Program-made: the position numbers and the translations under genes | DNA from: an uncultured Flammeovirgaceae bacterium | Lineage (GTDB): Bacteria; Bacteroidota; Bacteroidia; Cytophagales; Cyclobacteriaceae | Direction: 5' to 3' | Length of the DNA: 5,211 bases | Assembly (NCBI GenBank): GCA_946480685.1 | Contig: CAMLLI010000394.1 | Span: 1 to 5,211 of the forward strand | Shown: positions 1 to 5,211 of the stretch, in pieces | Layout of the letters: each line of letters begins with the position of its first letter | Numbering within the stretch: position 1 is the first letter of the stretch | The notes under the pieces: model-generated | The model's database searches: none | What the model was told of the DNA's origin: nothing | The model's input: the letters and a program-made list of their open reading frames with translations, nothing else

Positions 1-137
1 CCACCGTGGATTGGGACAATCGGTTTTACATTCCCATGGAGCCCGGCATTGTGCTGCTCGCGGGCGGTGGTGCCGCACATATCGTTGGTCTGCTCAAGTC
101 GCTATTGTTACCGAAAGCTCCACGTAAGATTGACTAA
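1..137 (+). CDS. C-terminal fragment of a probable integral membrane protein (possibly glycosyltransferase-39-like)
   Basis: An open frame enters from the left edge (first full codon at 3) and ends at TAA 135-137, leaving 44 residues. It begins with a polar stretch containing DWDNRFYIPMEPG, followed by a hydrophobic, Gly/Ala/Leu-rich segment of about 20 residues that could be a last membrane helix, and ends with a short basic tail (KAPRKID). Membrane mannosyl- or glycosyltransferases of the ArnT/GT39 type often have a similar D-x-R-[FY]-x-x-P-x-x-P segment before their final helices. That is a resemblance from memory, not a demonstrated homology. No terminator is visible between this stop and the next gene, so read-through into the WG-repeat gene is possible. 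The coding frame is fairly sure; the function is not. Confidence 0.55.
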   Translation, partial: TVDWDNRFYIPMEPGIVLLAGGGAAHIVGLLKSLLLPKAPRKID

Positions 138-202
138 CCCGAAACGGAGTTTGATCTTTGTAAACTTATTACGCGATCATCCGTATATTCAATCCGAAAT
201 CC

Positions 203-235
203 GATCGTTCTCTTGATTTGTGAGGGAGAACGGTC
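203..235 (+). other. Inverted repeat in the leader of the WG-repeat gene
   Basis: Arms at 203-212 and 226-235 can form a 10-bp stem with one G-U pair around a 13-base loop. It is followed by eight A residues and then, 31 bases past the stem, the ATG at 267. The run after the stem is A, not T, so it is not a plus-strand terminator. It could be a leader hairpin affecting mRNA stability or initiation, or chance. Confidence 0.35.
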
Positions 236-266
236 AAAAAAAAGTAACTCTATAACCCTAATAATC

Positions 267-1319
267 ATGAACAGGAAAAAGGTATTTGGTTTAGTCTTTG
301 CGATCCTTCTGATCGGATCGAGCGTAATGGCGCAACAGTATGTAACGCAGGTTAAGTCGAGCAACAAAAAATGGGGCTACGTTAATCTGAAAGGTGAAGT
401 GATCATCGAACCACAATTCGAAAAGTGTTATGAATTTTCTGCTGATGGTTACGCTCCCATATACGATACCAAAAACAGACAATATTATTTTATTAACCCG
501 AAAGGTGAGAAGCTGCAAACTGAAGTGAGCGGGTTTAAACTCATCGATGGTTTTGGAATTGACCTGAAAGGATTTGAAGATGGCCTTGTGCCCGTGAAGG
601 TTGGCGAGAAGTGGGGCTATATGAATACGAGCGGCAAGCTTGCTATACCGGCAGCGTATGATGAACCCACAGCTTTCGCCAGTGGTCATGCATCCGCTAA
701 AAAAGGTTCGACCTATGTTGTGTTGAATGCAAAAGGTGAAGAAACTCCGGTAGCAGCGGATGTGGTTGACATCAAAGCATTTTCAGAAAAACTTGCTCCC
801 TTCCGTGCAGCTGACAAGAAGTTTGGATTTATAGGTACCAACGGAAAAGTAGCGATCCCTGCACAGTTTGAAAGCGTAGGGTATTTCAAGAACGGACTCG
901 CGTGGGCAAAAACACTCGATAAGAAAGTAGGCTATATTAATCCCGAAGGTGAATGGGTTATCAAACCACAATTTGATGTAGCAAAAGAGTTTGATGCCAA
1001 GAGCGGACTGGCTCGCATCAAGCAAGGCGATCAGTGGGGATATGTTTCAAAAACCGGGAGCGTATTATATGTAAAAGATACCGACCTGTATGGTGATTTC
1101 TCCAATGGTCTCGCACAAGGCCGCAAGAACTCCAAGATCGGTTTCTTCAATGCAAAAGGTGAGTGGGCTATCGAACCACAGTTTGATGCATCGCGTGATT
1201 TTAAAAACGGTTATGCTGCAGCCAAGAAAAATGACAAGTGGGGGATGATCAATACCGAAGGCAAGTGGGTGATCGAACCAACCTTTGAAGCAATCAAAGA
1301 TATGGAACTGATCAAGTAG
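267..1319 (+). CDS. Secreted WG-repeat protein
   Basis: This encodes a 350-residue exported protein made almost entirely of WG repeats (WG_beta_rep type). Residues 1-22 form a clear signal peptide: basic start MNRKK, hydrophobic core, and probable cleavage after VMA-22 before QQY. Nine units follow, each starting at a W-G-Y-[VIM]-N or degenerate equivalent: about residues 36, 73, 116, 150, 186, 221, 257, 291 and 325, so 34-43 residues apart. The typical unit is KWGYxNxxGExxIxPQFxxxxxFxxGxAxxxxxxK. Units at 73 and 150 have lost the W-G, and others have F-G, V-G or I-G. ATG 267 was chosen because it gives the signal peptide; an upstream in-frame TTG at 213 would bury it. The leader is A-rich with no Shine-Dalgarno site, as expected in Bacteroidota. 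The gene appears monocistronic and ends at a strong terminator. Such repeats probably form beta-structured binding surfaces; the ligand is unknown. Confidence 0.92.
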   Translation: MNRKKVFGLVFAILLIGSSVMAQQYVTQVKSSNKKWGYVNLKGEVIIEPQFEKCYEFSADGYAPIYDTKNRQYYFINPKGEKLQTEVSGFKLIDGFGIDLKGFEDGLVPVKVGEKWGYMNTSGKLAIPAAYDEPTAFASGHASAKKGSTYVVLNAKGEETPVAADVVDIKAFSEKLAPFRAADKKFGFIGTNGKVAIPAQFESVGYFKNGLAWAKTLDKKVGYINPEGEWVIKPQFDVAKEFDAKSGLARIKQGDQWGYVSKTGSVLYVKDTDLYGDFSNGLAQGRKNSKIGFFNAKGEWAIEPQFDASRDFKNGYAAAKKNDKWGMINTEGKWVIEPTFEAIKDMELIK

Positions 1320-1341
1320 AAAGTTTTTTTCTCTCTTCAAT

Positions 1342-1377
1342 AAAGCCATTCAGTAAATATGCTGAATGGCTTTTTTT
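1342..1377 (+). terminator. Intrinsic terminator of the WG-repeat gene
   Basis: Arms 1342-1353 and 1362-1373 form a perfect 12-bp stem (AAAGCCATTCAG and its complement) with an 8-base loop. A run of seven T starts at 1371. It lies 22 bases after the stop at 1319. The A residues at the 5' foot could also give some minus-strand function, but no minus-strand gene ends here. Confidence 0.9.
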
Positions 1378-1466
1378 ATGAAATATGTTTAGCGATGTAT
1401 ATCGTGTTTTTTAATTCCATTCTCGTATATATACCTCTTTTAGAGTAGTATATATTACAATCAATC

Positions 1467-1480
1467 TATACTATAGTATA
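1467..1480. repeat. 14-bp perfect palindrome TATACTATAGTATA
   Basis: The sequence equals its own reverse complement. It lies at the edge where AT-rich spacer changes to the GC-richer island. It could be an operator-like site for a dimeric regulator or the boundary of an inserted element. Short AT palindromes also arise by chance in such spacers. Confidence 0.4.
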
Positions 1481-1517
1481 TCTGGTCCAGCGTGCGGAAA
1501 CCTTCGCAAGTCATTTG

Positions 1518-1548
1518 CGCAGGCCGATTCTTCGCGTGAATCCCTGCG
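1518..1548. repeat. Hairpin-forming inverted repeat in the intergenic island
   Basis: CGCAGG (1518-1523) and GATTC (1526-1530) pair with GAATC (1538-1542) and CCTGCG (1543-1548), giving 11 base pairs with a 2-base CC bulge and the 7-base loop TTCGCGT. No T-run follows on either strand, so it is not an intrinsic terminator. A smaller alternative hairpin, CGCAA-GTCAT-TTGCG, lies just upstream and overlaps its foot. Confidence 0.45.
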
Positions 1549-1593
1549 TTTGTCGCTAAGCTTGTCTTCGTGTCCAAGATTCCGATTACCCCG

Positions 1594-1636
1594 GTCGTTA
1601 AGGGTGTATAACAGCCAGATCGTGTTTAACGACACG
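1594..1636 (+). other. Two mutually exclusive stems upstream of the lipoprotein gene
   Basis: GTCGTTAA (1594-1601) is perfectly complementary to TTAACGAC (1626-1633). The overlapping CGTGT (1621-1625) and ACACG (1632-1636) can instead close a small hairpin with loop TTAACG. The structures share 1626-1633, so only one can form at a time. They end 27 bases before the proposed start. No known riboswitch core was recognised. Confidence 0.3.
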
Positions 1637-1663
1637 CTGAAACCATAACCTTATAAATGTTAA

Positions 1664-3025
1664 ATGAACATGACGAGATTGATTGAAAAAACAATGCGAA
1701 CGCGGTTCGCAGTGCTGGCAAGTGCCGCAGCTGTAATGATGTGCCTGTGCATAGTATCTGCCTGCAGTGACGATGATGATGACAGTGCGAGCACAGTATC
1801 GCCAACCATCACCAGCTTTACACCAACCAGCGGAGTAGCAGAGACAACGGTAATTATTACTGGAACAAACTTCAGTACAACAGCTTCCGCCAATACGGTT
1901 ACGTTTAACGGAACGACAGCGACTGTATCGGCTGCAACAGCAACACAACTTACGGTTACAGTACCAAGCGGTGCTACTACCGGTAAAATTGCAGTAACGG
2001 TAAACAGTGTGAGTGCTACATCTGCGAGCGACTTTGCAGTAACAACAGCAACTACTGCCGATTGCAGTTCCACTACAACGCAAGTTGAAAAAGTTGTTTG
2101 TCTGGCAGAAGCTTTCAAAGCTACGCTTACTTCTTCGCAGATCGCTACGTTGCAGATCGGCTTTACCAAAGCGTATGCTATACGCTGGTCTAATTTACCG
2201 TGCGGTGTAAGTTGTCGCAATGGTTTAGCATTCAGCACGCTTACAGCAACACAATTAGCAGCAGCAAAAGCCGTGATTGCAGCAGCAGCTGGCACCACCA
2301 CTGACGAAGGCTATAGCGAGTTCTCACAAATCAATGCAGCCGATGATATACTCGGAACCAAGAGCGGTAACTCCAACAGCTATTCATCCGGAAACTATAT
2401 CATTGCGTTTCTCGGGACACCGAGCACTACCGGCACATGGATGTTGCAGTTTGGCGGGCATCACTATGCGCAGAATATTACCTATAGCGGTGGCGAGGTA
2501 ATCGGTGCTTCACCATCACACCAGGGTATAGAACCGAAGTCGTGGACATCCAATAGCACTACGTATGCTCCGCTGAAATCAGAACAAGCCGCCATGGCTG
2601 CGATGCTCGCCGGACTAACCACCACTCAACTATCAAGTGCCAAGTTATCTTCTACATTCAGCGATGTGGTATTGGGACCCGGTGCCGATGGAGAATTCCC
2701 GGCAACCAAAGTAGGTCTCGCAGTAAGTACATTAACCACTACACAGAAAGCACTGGTAATAGCCGCTATGAAACCATGGCTGCAGGATGTTGACGATGCT
2801 ACCGGTACATCTTTACTTGCTACATACGAAAGCGAACTCGACCAGACTTATATAGCCTACTCCGGTAATGCTACATTGGCTAACCATGCAGACTATGTGC
2901 GTATTGATGGTCCGAGTGTATGGATTGAATTTGTGTGTCAGAATGGTGTAGTATATAGCGAGATCCACTATCATGCTATATATCGCGACCACATCCGTGA
3001 CTATGGAAACAGCTTCACATTCTGA
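1664..3025 (+). CDS. Surface lipoprotein with IPT/TIG domain fused to DUF3500
   Basis: A 453-residue lipoprotein. The signal peptide ends in lipobox VSAC with lipidated Cys34, followed by SDDDDD, which matches the acidic Bacteroidota signal sending lipoproteins to the cell surface. Residues 46-127 form an IPT/TIG beta-sandwich (PTITSFTPTSG start, ITGTNF core, VTVPSGATTGK end). Residues about 134-449 match DUF3500: WSNLP at 175-179, GTWMLQFGGHH at 257-267, SPSHQGIEP at 283-291, YVRIDGPSVWIEF at 411-423, and the C-terminal HYH-x3-RD-x3-DYG at 435-448. Cys180 and Cys184 (CGVSC), with Cys134 and Cys146, may form disulfides. DUF3500 has no known function; the His pair and H-x-H suggest metal binding, which is inference. 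ATG 1694 (M11) is an alternative start giving a tighter 23-residue signal and following an A-rich stretch. The stop overlaps the next gene by one base. Confidence 0.88.
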   Translation: MNMTRLIEKTMRTRFAVLASAAAVMMCLCIVSACSDDDDDSASTVSPTITSFTPTSGVAETTVIITGTNFSTTASANTVTFNGTTATVSAATATQLTVTVPSGATTGKIAVTVNSVSATSASDFAVTTATTADCSSTTTQVEKVVCLAEAFKATLTSSQIATLQIGFTKAYAIRWSNLPCGVSCRNGLAFSTLTATQLAAAKAVIAAAAGTTTDEGYSEFSQINAADDILGTKSGNSNSYSSGNYIIAFLGTPSTTGTWMLQFGGHHYAQNITYSGGEVIGASPSHQGIEPKSWTSNSTTYAPLKSEQAAMAAMLAGLTTTQLSSAKLSSTFSDVVLGPGADGEFPATKVGLAVSTLTTTQKALVIAAMKPWLQDVDDATGTSLLATYESELDQTYIAYSGNATLANHADYVRIDGPSVWIEFVCQNGVVYSEIHYHAIYRDHIRDYGNSFTF

Positions 3026-4359
3026 TGATGAAATGTTTTATATCCTTCCGTTGCGTGACAATGCTCACGCAACGGCTTGGTTACCTGCTGAGGCTTGTCC
3101 TGATCGCTGTATCCGGACAGGCTTTTGCGCATCCCATGCCAAACTCGCTGGTGTTACTCAATTTGCAACCCGATGGTGTAGCCGCTGAACTTCAGTTGCC
3201 GCTCCGTGAATTGGCGCTCGCATTCGGAAAAGGTATAGATGAAAATGCATCAACCCTGGTAGAGCGATTGGGACCACAGCTTGCAGACTATATTACCGCG
3301 CATGTTCGTCCCGTTAGTGCAGACAACCGTGCATGGTCTGTTGTTGTACGCGATATGAACGTGGGCTCCGTTGAACAAAGTGAGAGCGGTCCGTACCAGG
3401 AACTTACGGTACACCTGTGGCTTCAACCTCCGGCTGATGTCAGCAGCAGAATATTCACACTGCACTACGATGTTATCATTCACCAACTGGTAACACATAT
3501 AGCGCTGGTCTCCATCCGGGAGGATTGGGAAGTCGGTATATATACCGGGCAGTCGCCAGTAGAAGCTGGTGTTATACGACTCGATGTTCGCAGCAACACG
3601 ATTCCCCCTATAAAGATTGCTCCGGCACACGGCAGTTACTGGAACGGTTTTGTGAGCATGGTGAAGCTGGGAATGCATCATATAGCAGAAGGAACCGATC
3701 ACCTGCTTTTTGTACTGGTGCTTTTACTCGCAGCACCGTTGCAGGCCAATAAAGGAAAATGGAATACATCAGAAGGTACACGGTATACCCTGGTCCGGTT
3801 GCTTCAGGTTGTTACAGCGTTTACTGCAGGACACTCCATCACATTGCTGGCCGGAGTGTTAGGTATATTACGTTTACCTTCGCAGCCGGTAGAGATGCTT
3901 ATTGCTCTTTCAATTTTGGTGTCAGCGATCCACGCATGGCGACCCCTCTTTCCGGGACGTGAAGCATATATAGCAGCAGGCTTCGGGTTGATCCATGGCC
4001 TTGCTTTTGCCACTACACTGGAAAACCTGGATTTACCTCTTGCACCGATGATGCTGAGTATACTCGGCTTTAACATGGGTATAGAACTCATGCAGCTATT
4101 GGTAATAGCAGTCACCATTCCGTGGATCATCCTGCTCAGTAAAACTATATTTTATAAAGGCATACGAATGGCGGGTGCGATATTGGCCGCCATAGCAGCT
4201 TTGGGTTGGATGACCGAGCGCGTTTTGCAACAAAGTAATCCGCTCACTCAACTGATAGAGCAAGTGGCGGCCTATAGCCCGTGGGTTGTACTGGTATTGG
4301 CTTGTGCAGCAGGTGCAGGTTATGCGCTTGACAAGGGTAGAAGCCGGAAGCCGGTATAA
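3025..4359 (+). CDS. HupE/UreJ family membrane protein with periplasmic N-terminal domain
   Basis: A 444-residue protein of the HupE/UreJ_2 type, related to accessory proteins proposed to carry nickel or cobalt. A signal peptide ends at QAFA-35, so the mature protein should start HPMPNS with an N-terminal His. Residues 36-205 form a soluble domain, probably periplasmic. Residues 210-436 hold about seven membrane helices with family motifs: GMHHIAEGTDHLLF (216-229), FTAGHSITL (266-274), GFGLIHGLAFA (319-329) and FNMGIELMQ (349-357); His218, His219, Asp225, His226, His270, His324 and Glu354 are candidate metal ligands. ATG 3025 overlaps the preceding TGA, implying translational coupling. ATG 3061 (M13) gives a more ordinary 23-residue signal and sits in a hairpin loop, so the true start is open. 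Of 33 Ile codons 18 are ATA, far more than in the flanking genes. The transported substrate cannot be read from the sequence. Confidence 0.88.
   Translation: MMKCFISFRCVTMLTQRLGYLLRLVLIAVSGQAFAHPMPNSLVLLNLQPDGVAAELQLPLRELALAFGKGIDENASTLVERLGPQLADYITAHVRPVSADNRAWSVVVRDMNVGSVEQSESGPYQELTVHLWLQPPADVSSRIFTLHYDVIIHQLVTHIALVSIREDWEVGIYTGQSPVEAGVIRLDVRSNTIPPIKIAPAHGSYWNGFVSMVKLGMHHIAEGTDHLLFVLVLLLAAPLQANKGKWNTSEGTRYTLVRLLQVVTAFTAGHSITLLAGVLGILRLPSQPVEMLIALSILVSAIHAWRPLFPGREAYIAAGFGLIHGLAFATTLENLDLPLAPMMLSILGFNMGIELMQLLVIAVTIPWIILLSKTIFYKGIRMAGAILAAIAALGWMTERVLQQSNPLTQLIEQVAAYSPWVVLVLACAAGAGYALDKGRSRKPV
3048..3075 (+). promoter_or_regulatory. Perfect hairpin at the DUF3500-HupE junction with an ATG in its loop
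   Basis: CCGTTGCGTGA (3048-3058) and TCACGCAACGG (3065-3075) are exact reverse complements, giving an 11-bp stem with the 6-base loop CAATGC. The in-frame ATG at 3061-3063 lies in that loop. The stem starts 22 bases after the lipoprotein stop and no T-run follows, so it is not a terminator. It could gate initiation at 3061, stabilise a processed mRNA end, or set the ratio of the two proteins. The structure is seen directly; the role is inference. Confidence 0.6.
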
Positions 4360-4399
4360 CTATTCAAACGTGATGGATGATGGTATATATAGTAACCCT

Positions 4400-4445
4400 A
4401 TAAAAGCAGAATAGCGCTGCTGAACAGAGTTCAACAGCGCTATTC
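4400..4445 (-). terminator. Terminator of the YceI gene, between convergent genes
   Basis: Arms 4429-4445 and 4409-4425 form a 17-bp stem with a 3-base loop. Read on the minus strand, the single imperfect position is a permitted G-U pair, and the stem is followed by TGCTTTTAT. It begins 28 bases after the yceI-like stop. Read on the plus strand, the same position is a C-A mismatch and the following bases (GTTATAGAAC) are not T-rich, so it should work mainly for the minus-strand gene and only weakly for the HupE operon. Confidence 0.8.
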
Positions 4446-4473
4446 GTTATAGAACTAAAAACGTTATCCGTAA

Positions 4474-5043
4474 TTAGTCTTTAGCAAACTCAGTGTTCGC
4501 AGTGATGGTAACTTCATCGCTCACTACAGCAGCAGGAGTACCAGCACCTACACCGAAGTCAGAACGTTTGATAGTACCGGTAACTTTGAAAGCACCGATT
4601 GTTTTCTTTGTGTAAGGGTGTACTGCTGTACCTGTGAAAGTAGCTTCCAGTGTTACAGGCTTCGTAACGCCATGCAAAGTCAGGTTACCAACCAGTGTAT
4701 AGGTGTTCTTACCTTTTTTCTTGAACGATGTGCTCTTGAAAGTGATCGTAGGGAATTTTTCAGCATCGAAGAAGTCAGCACCTTTCAAGTGACCGTCACG
4801 TTGCTCGTTATCAGTGTCAATGGTGTTTACATCAGCAGTCAGTTCGATAACAGCATCAGAGAAATCTTCTTTTGAAGAAGTGATCTTGGCATCGAATGAT
4901 TTGAAAGAACCTTCTACAGTAGAGATCATCAAGTGAGTAACACCGAAACCAAGTTTAGAGTGTGCTTTGTCTAACGACCATGACTGAGCAAATGCAGACA
5001 CTGCAAAAACGAAAGCGATAAAGGATAATGTAAGCTTTTTCAT
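4474..5043 (-). CDS. Exported YceI-family lipid/polyisoprenoid-binding protein
   Basis: A 189-residue protein with a clear signal peptide: MKK start, hydrophobic core, cleavage after AFA-19 before QSW. The mature chain is a single YceI domain, a lipocalin-like beta-barrel known in other bacteria to bind long polyisoprenoid chains. Diagnostic segments in order are WSLDKAHSKLGFGVTHLM (22-39), STVEGSFKSFDAKI (41-54), RDGHLKGADFFDAEKFPTIT (82-101), GNLTLHGVTKPVTL (119-132) and the C-terminal KRSDFGVGAGTP (159-170). The length is normal for the family. The ATG at 5043-5041 is preceded on its strand by an A/T-rich leader without a Shine-Dalgarno site, as usual in Bacteroidota. All nine Ile codons avoid ATA, which fits a well-expressed gene. 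It is convergent with the HupE operon and ends at its own terminator. Which lipid it binds, and whether it acts in isoprenoid handling or stress, cannot be told here. Confidence 0.95.
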   Translation of the reverse strand: MKKLTLSFIAFVFAVSAFAQSWSLDKAHSKLGFGVTHLMISTVEGSFKSFDAKITSSKEDFSDAVIELTADVNTIDTDNEQRDGHLKGADFFDAEKFPTITFKSTSFKKKGKNTYTLVGNLTLHGVTKPVTLEATFTGTAVHPYTKKTIGAFKVTGTIKRSDFGVGAGTPAAVVSDEVTITANTEFAKD

Positions 5044-5211
5044 TTTGATAAATTAATTTTTAGTGAAATTGTGTTTTTTGTTTGTATTGTTATAAGTGTG
5101 CAAGTTAATTGGAATATACAGTCTTCTAATATTCTTTCAAAGGTGTTGACTTTCACTTGTGTTTAATCGTTGCAACGGAGCATCCTCGTTTAAGGTATGA
5201 ATGGTATGCAA
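5044..5211. other. Upstream region of the YceI gene
   Basis: This AT-rich stretch must hold the minus-strand promoter unless that lies beyond the window. The best -7-like match is CACCTTTG (minus strand, 5145-5138), one base off TAnnTTTG, but no TTG lies at the right distance upstream, so it is not called. At the right edge, ATG 5197 opens only five plus-strand codons before the window ends, too few to judge. Confidence 0.4.

Larger units (their letters stand above)
1378..1663. other. Intergenic region with AT-rich and GC-richer halves
   Basis: No supported gene lies in these 286 bases. The left part, to about 1482, is AT-rich with repeated TATATA-like tracts. The right part, about 1483-1640, is richer in G and C and dense in short inverted repeats (described separately). 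The minus strand is open from 1650 to a TAG at 1473-1471, with a possible GTG start at 1635 (54 residues, highly charged, ending RRFPHAGPDIL), but there is no ATG or initiation signal and it is not called a gene. No convincing Bacteroidota promoter (TTG, about 19 bases, TAnnTTTG) was found for the downstream operon, although its promoter should be in this interval. Confidence 0.6.

Noticed and set aside
213..220. TTGATTTG as a -7 promoter element for the WG-repeat gene
   Set aside because: It is one base off TAnnTTTG, but no TTG lies at the expected distance upstream and it falls in the loop of an inverted repeat.
291..1349. Minus-strand frames opposite the WG-repeat gene
   Set aside because: They carry repeated KLWFD-type words that are simply the reverse of the WG-unit codons; no start context or family match.
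1483..1663. Cobalamin or nickel/cobalt riboswitch upstream of the HupE operon
   Set aside because: Looked for because of the metal-transport family; none of the conserved cores I know for these classes is present.
1598..2301. Long minus-strand open frames opposite the lipoprotein gene
   Set aside because: They lie antisense to a gene with a clear signal peptide and two recognisable domains. Their translations are low-complexity Val/Ala or Cys/Ser-rich, reflecting the Thr/Ala repeats of the sense strand.
3534..3547. 14-bp palindrome CGGTATATATACCG
   Set aside because: It lies well inside the HupE coding region in a codon context already rich in ATA/TAT; most likely chance.
5138..5145. CACCTTTG (minus strand) as the YceI promoter -7 element
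   Set aside because: The nearest upstream TTG is about 27 bases away, too far for the usual 17-23 base spacing.
5197..5211. Start of a further plus-strand gene at ATG 5197
   Set aside because: Only five codons are visible before the window ends; the AAGG just upstream is too close to be a convincing ribosome site.

Overview
The window looks like a chromosomal stretch from a Bacteroidota genome, probably Chitinophagaceae-like; the family is a guess. Evidence: genes have A-rich leaders rather than Shine-Dalgarno sites, a lipoprotein Cys is followed by an S-D-D-D-D run typical of Bacteroidota surface lipoproteins, and WG-repeat, DUF3500 and YceI proteins of this type are common in that phylum. 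No mobile genes, RNA genes or CRISPR array were seen.

Layout. Positions 1-137 hold the 3' end of a plus-strand gene for a probable membrane protein. Positions 267-1319 encode a secreted WG-repeat protein, closed by a strong intrinsic terminator (1342-1377). A 286-base intergenic region (1378-1663) contains an AT-rich palindrome and then a more GC-rich island rich in small inverted repeats. Next is a two-gene plus-strand operon whose frames overlap by one base: a surface lipoprotein with an IPT/TIG domain fused to a DUF3500 domain (1664-3025), and a HupE/UreJ-type membrane protein with a periplasmic N-terminal domain (3025-4359). A convergent minus-strand gene encodes an exported YceI-family protein (5043-4474), with its own terminator between the two stop codons.

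How the genes may work together. The strongest link is the DUF3500-HupE pair: translationally coupled, both exported or membrane-inserted, and both carrying conserved-looking histidine motifs. A metal-binding surface lipoprotein working with an inner-membrane metal permease is a reasonable but untested hypothesis. A perfect 11-bp hairpin at the junction has an in-frame ATG of the second gene in its loop, suggesting post-transcriptional control of the ratio of the two proteins. The WG-repeat and YceI genes appear to be independent single-gene units, also for exported proteins.
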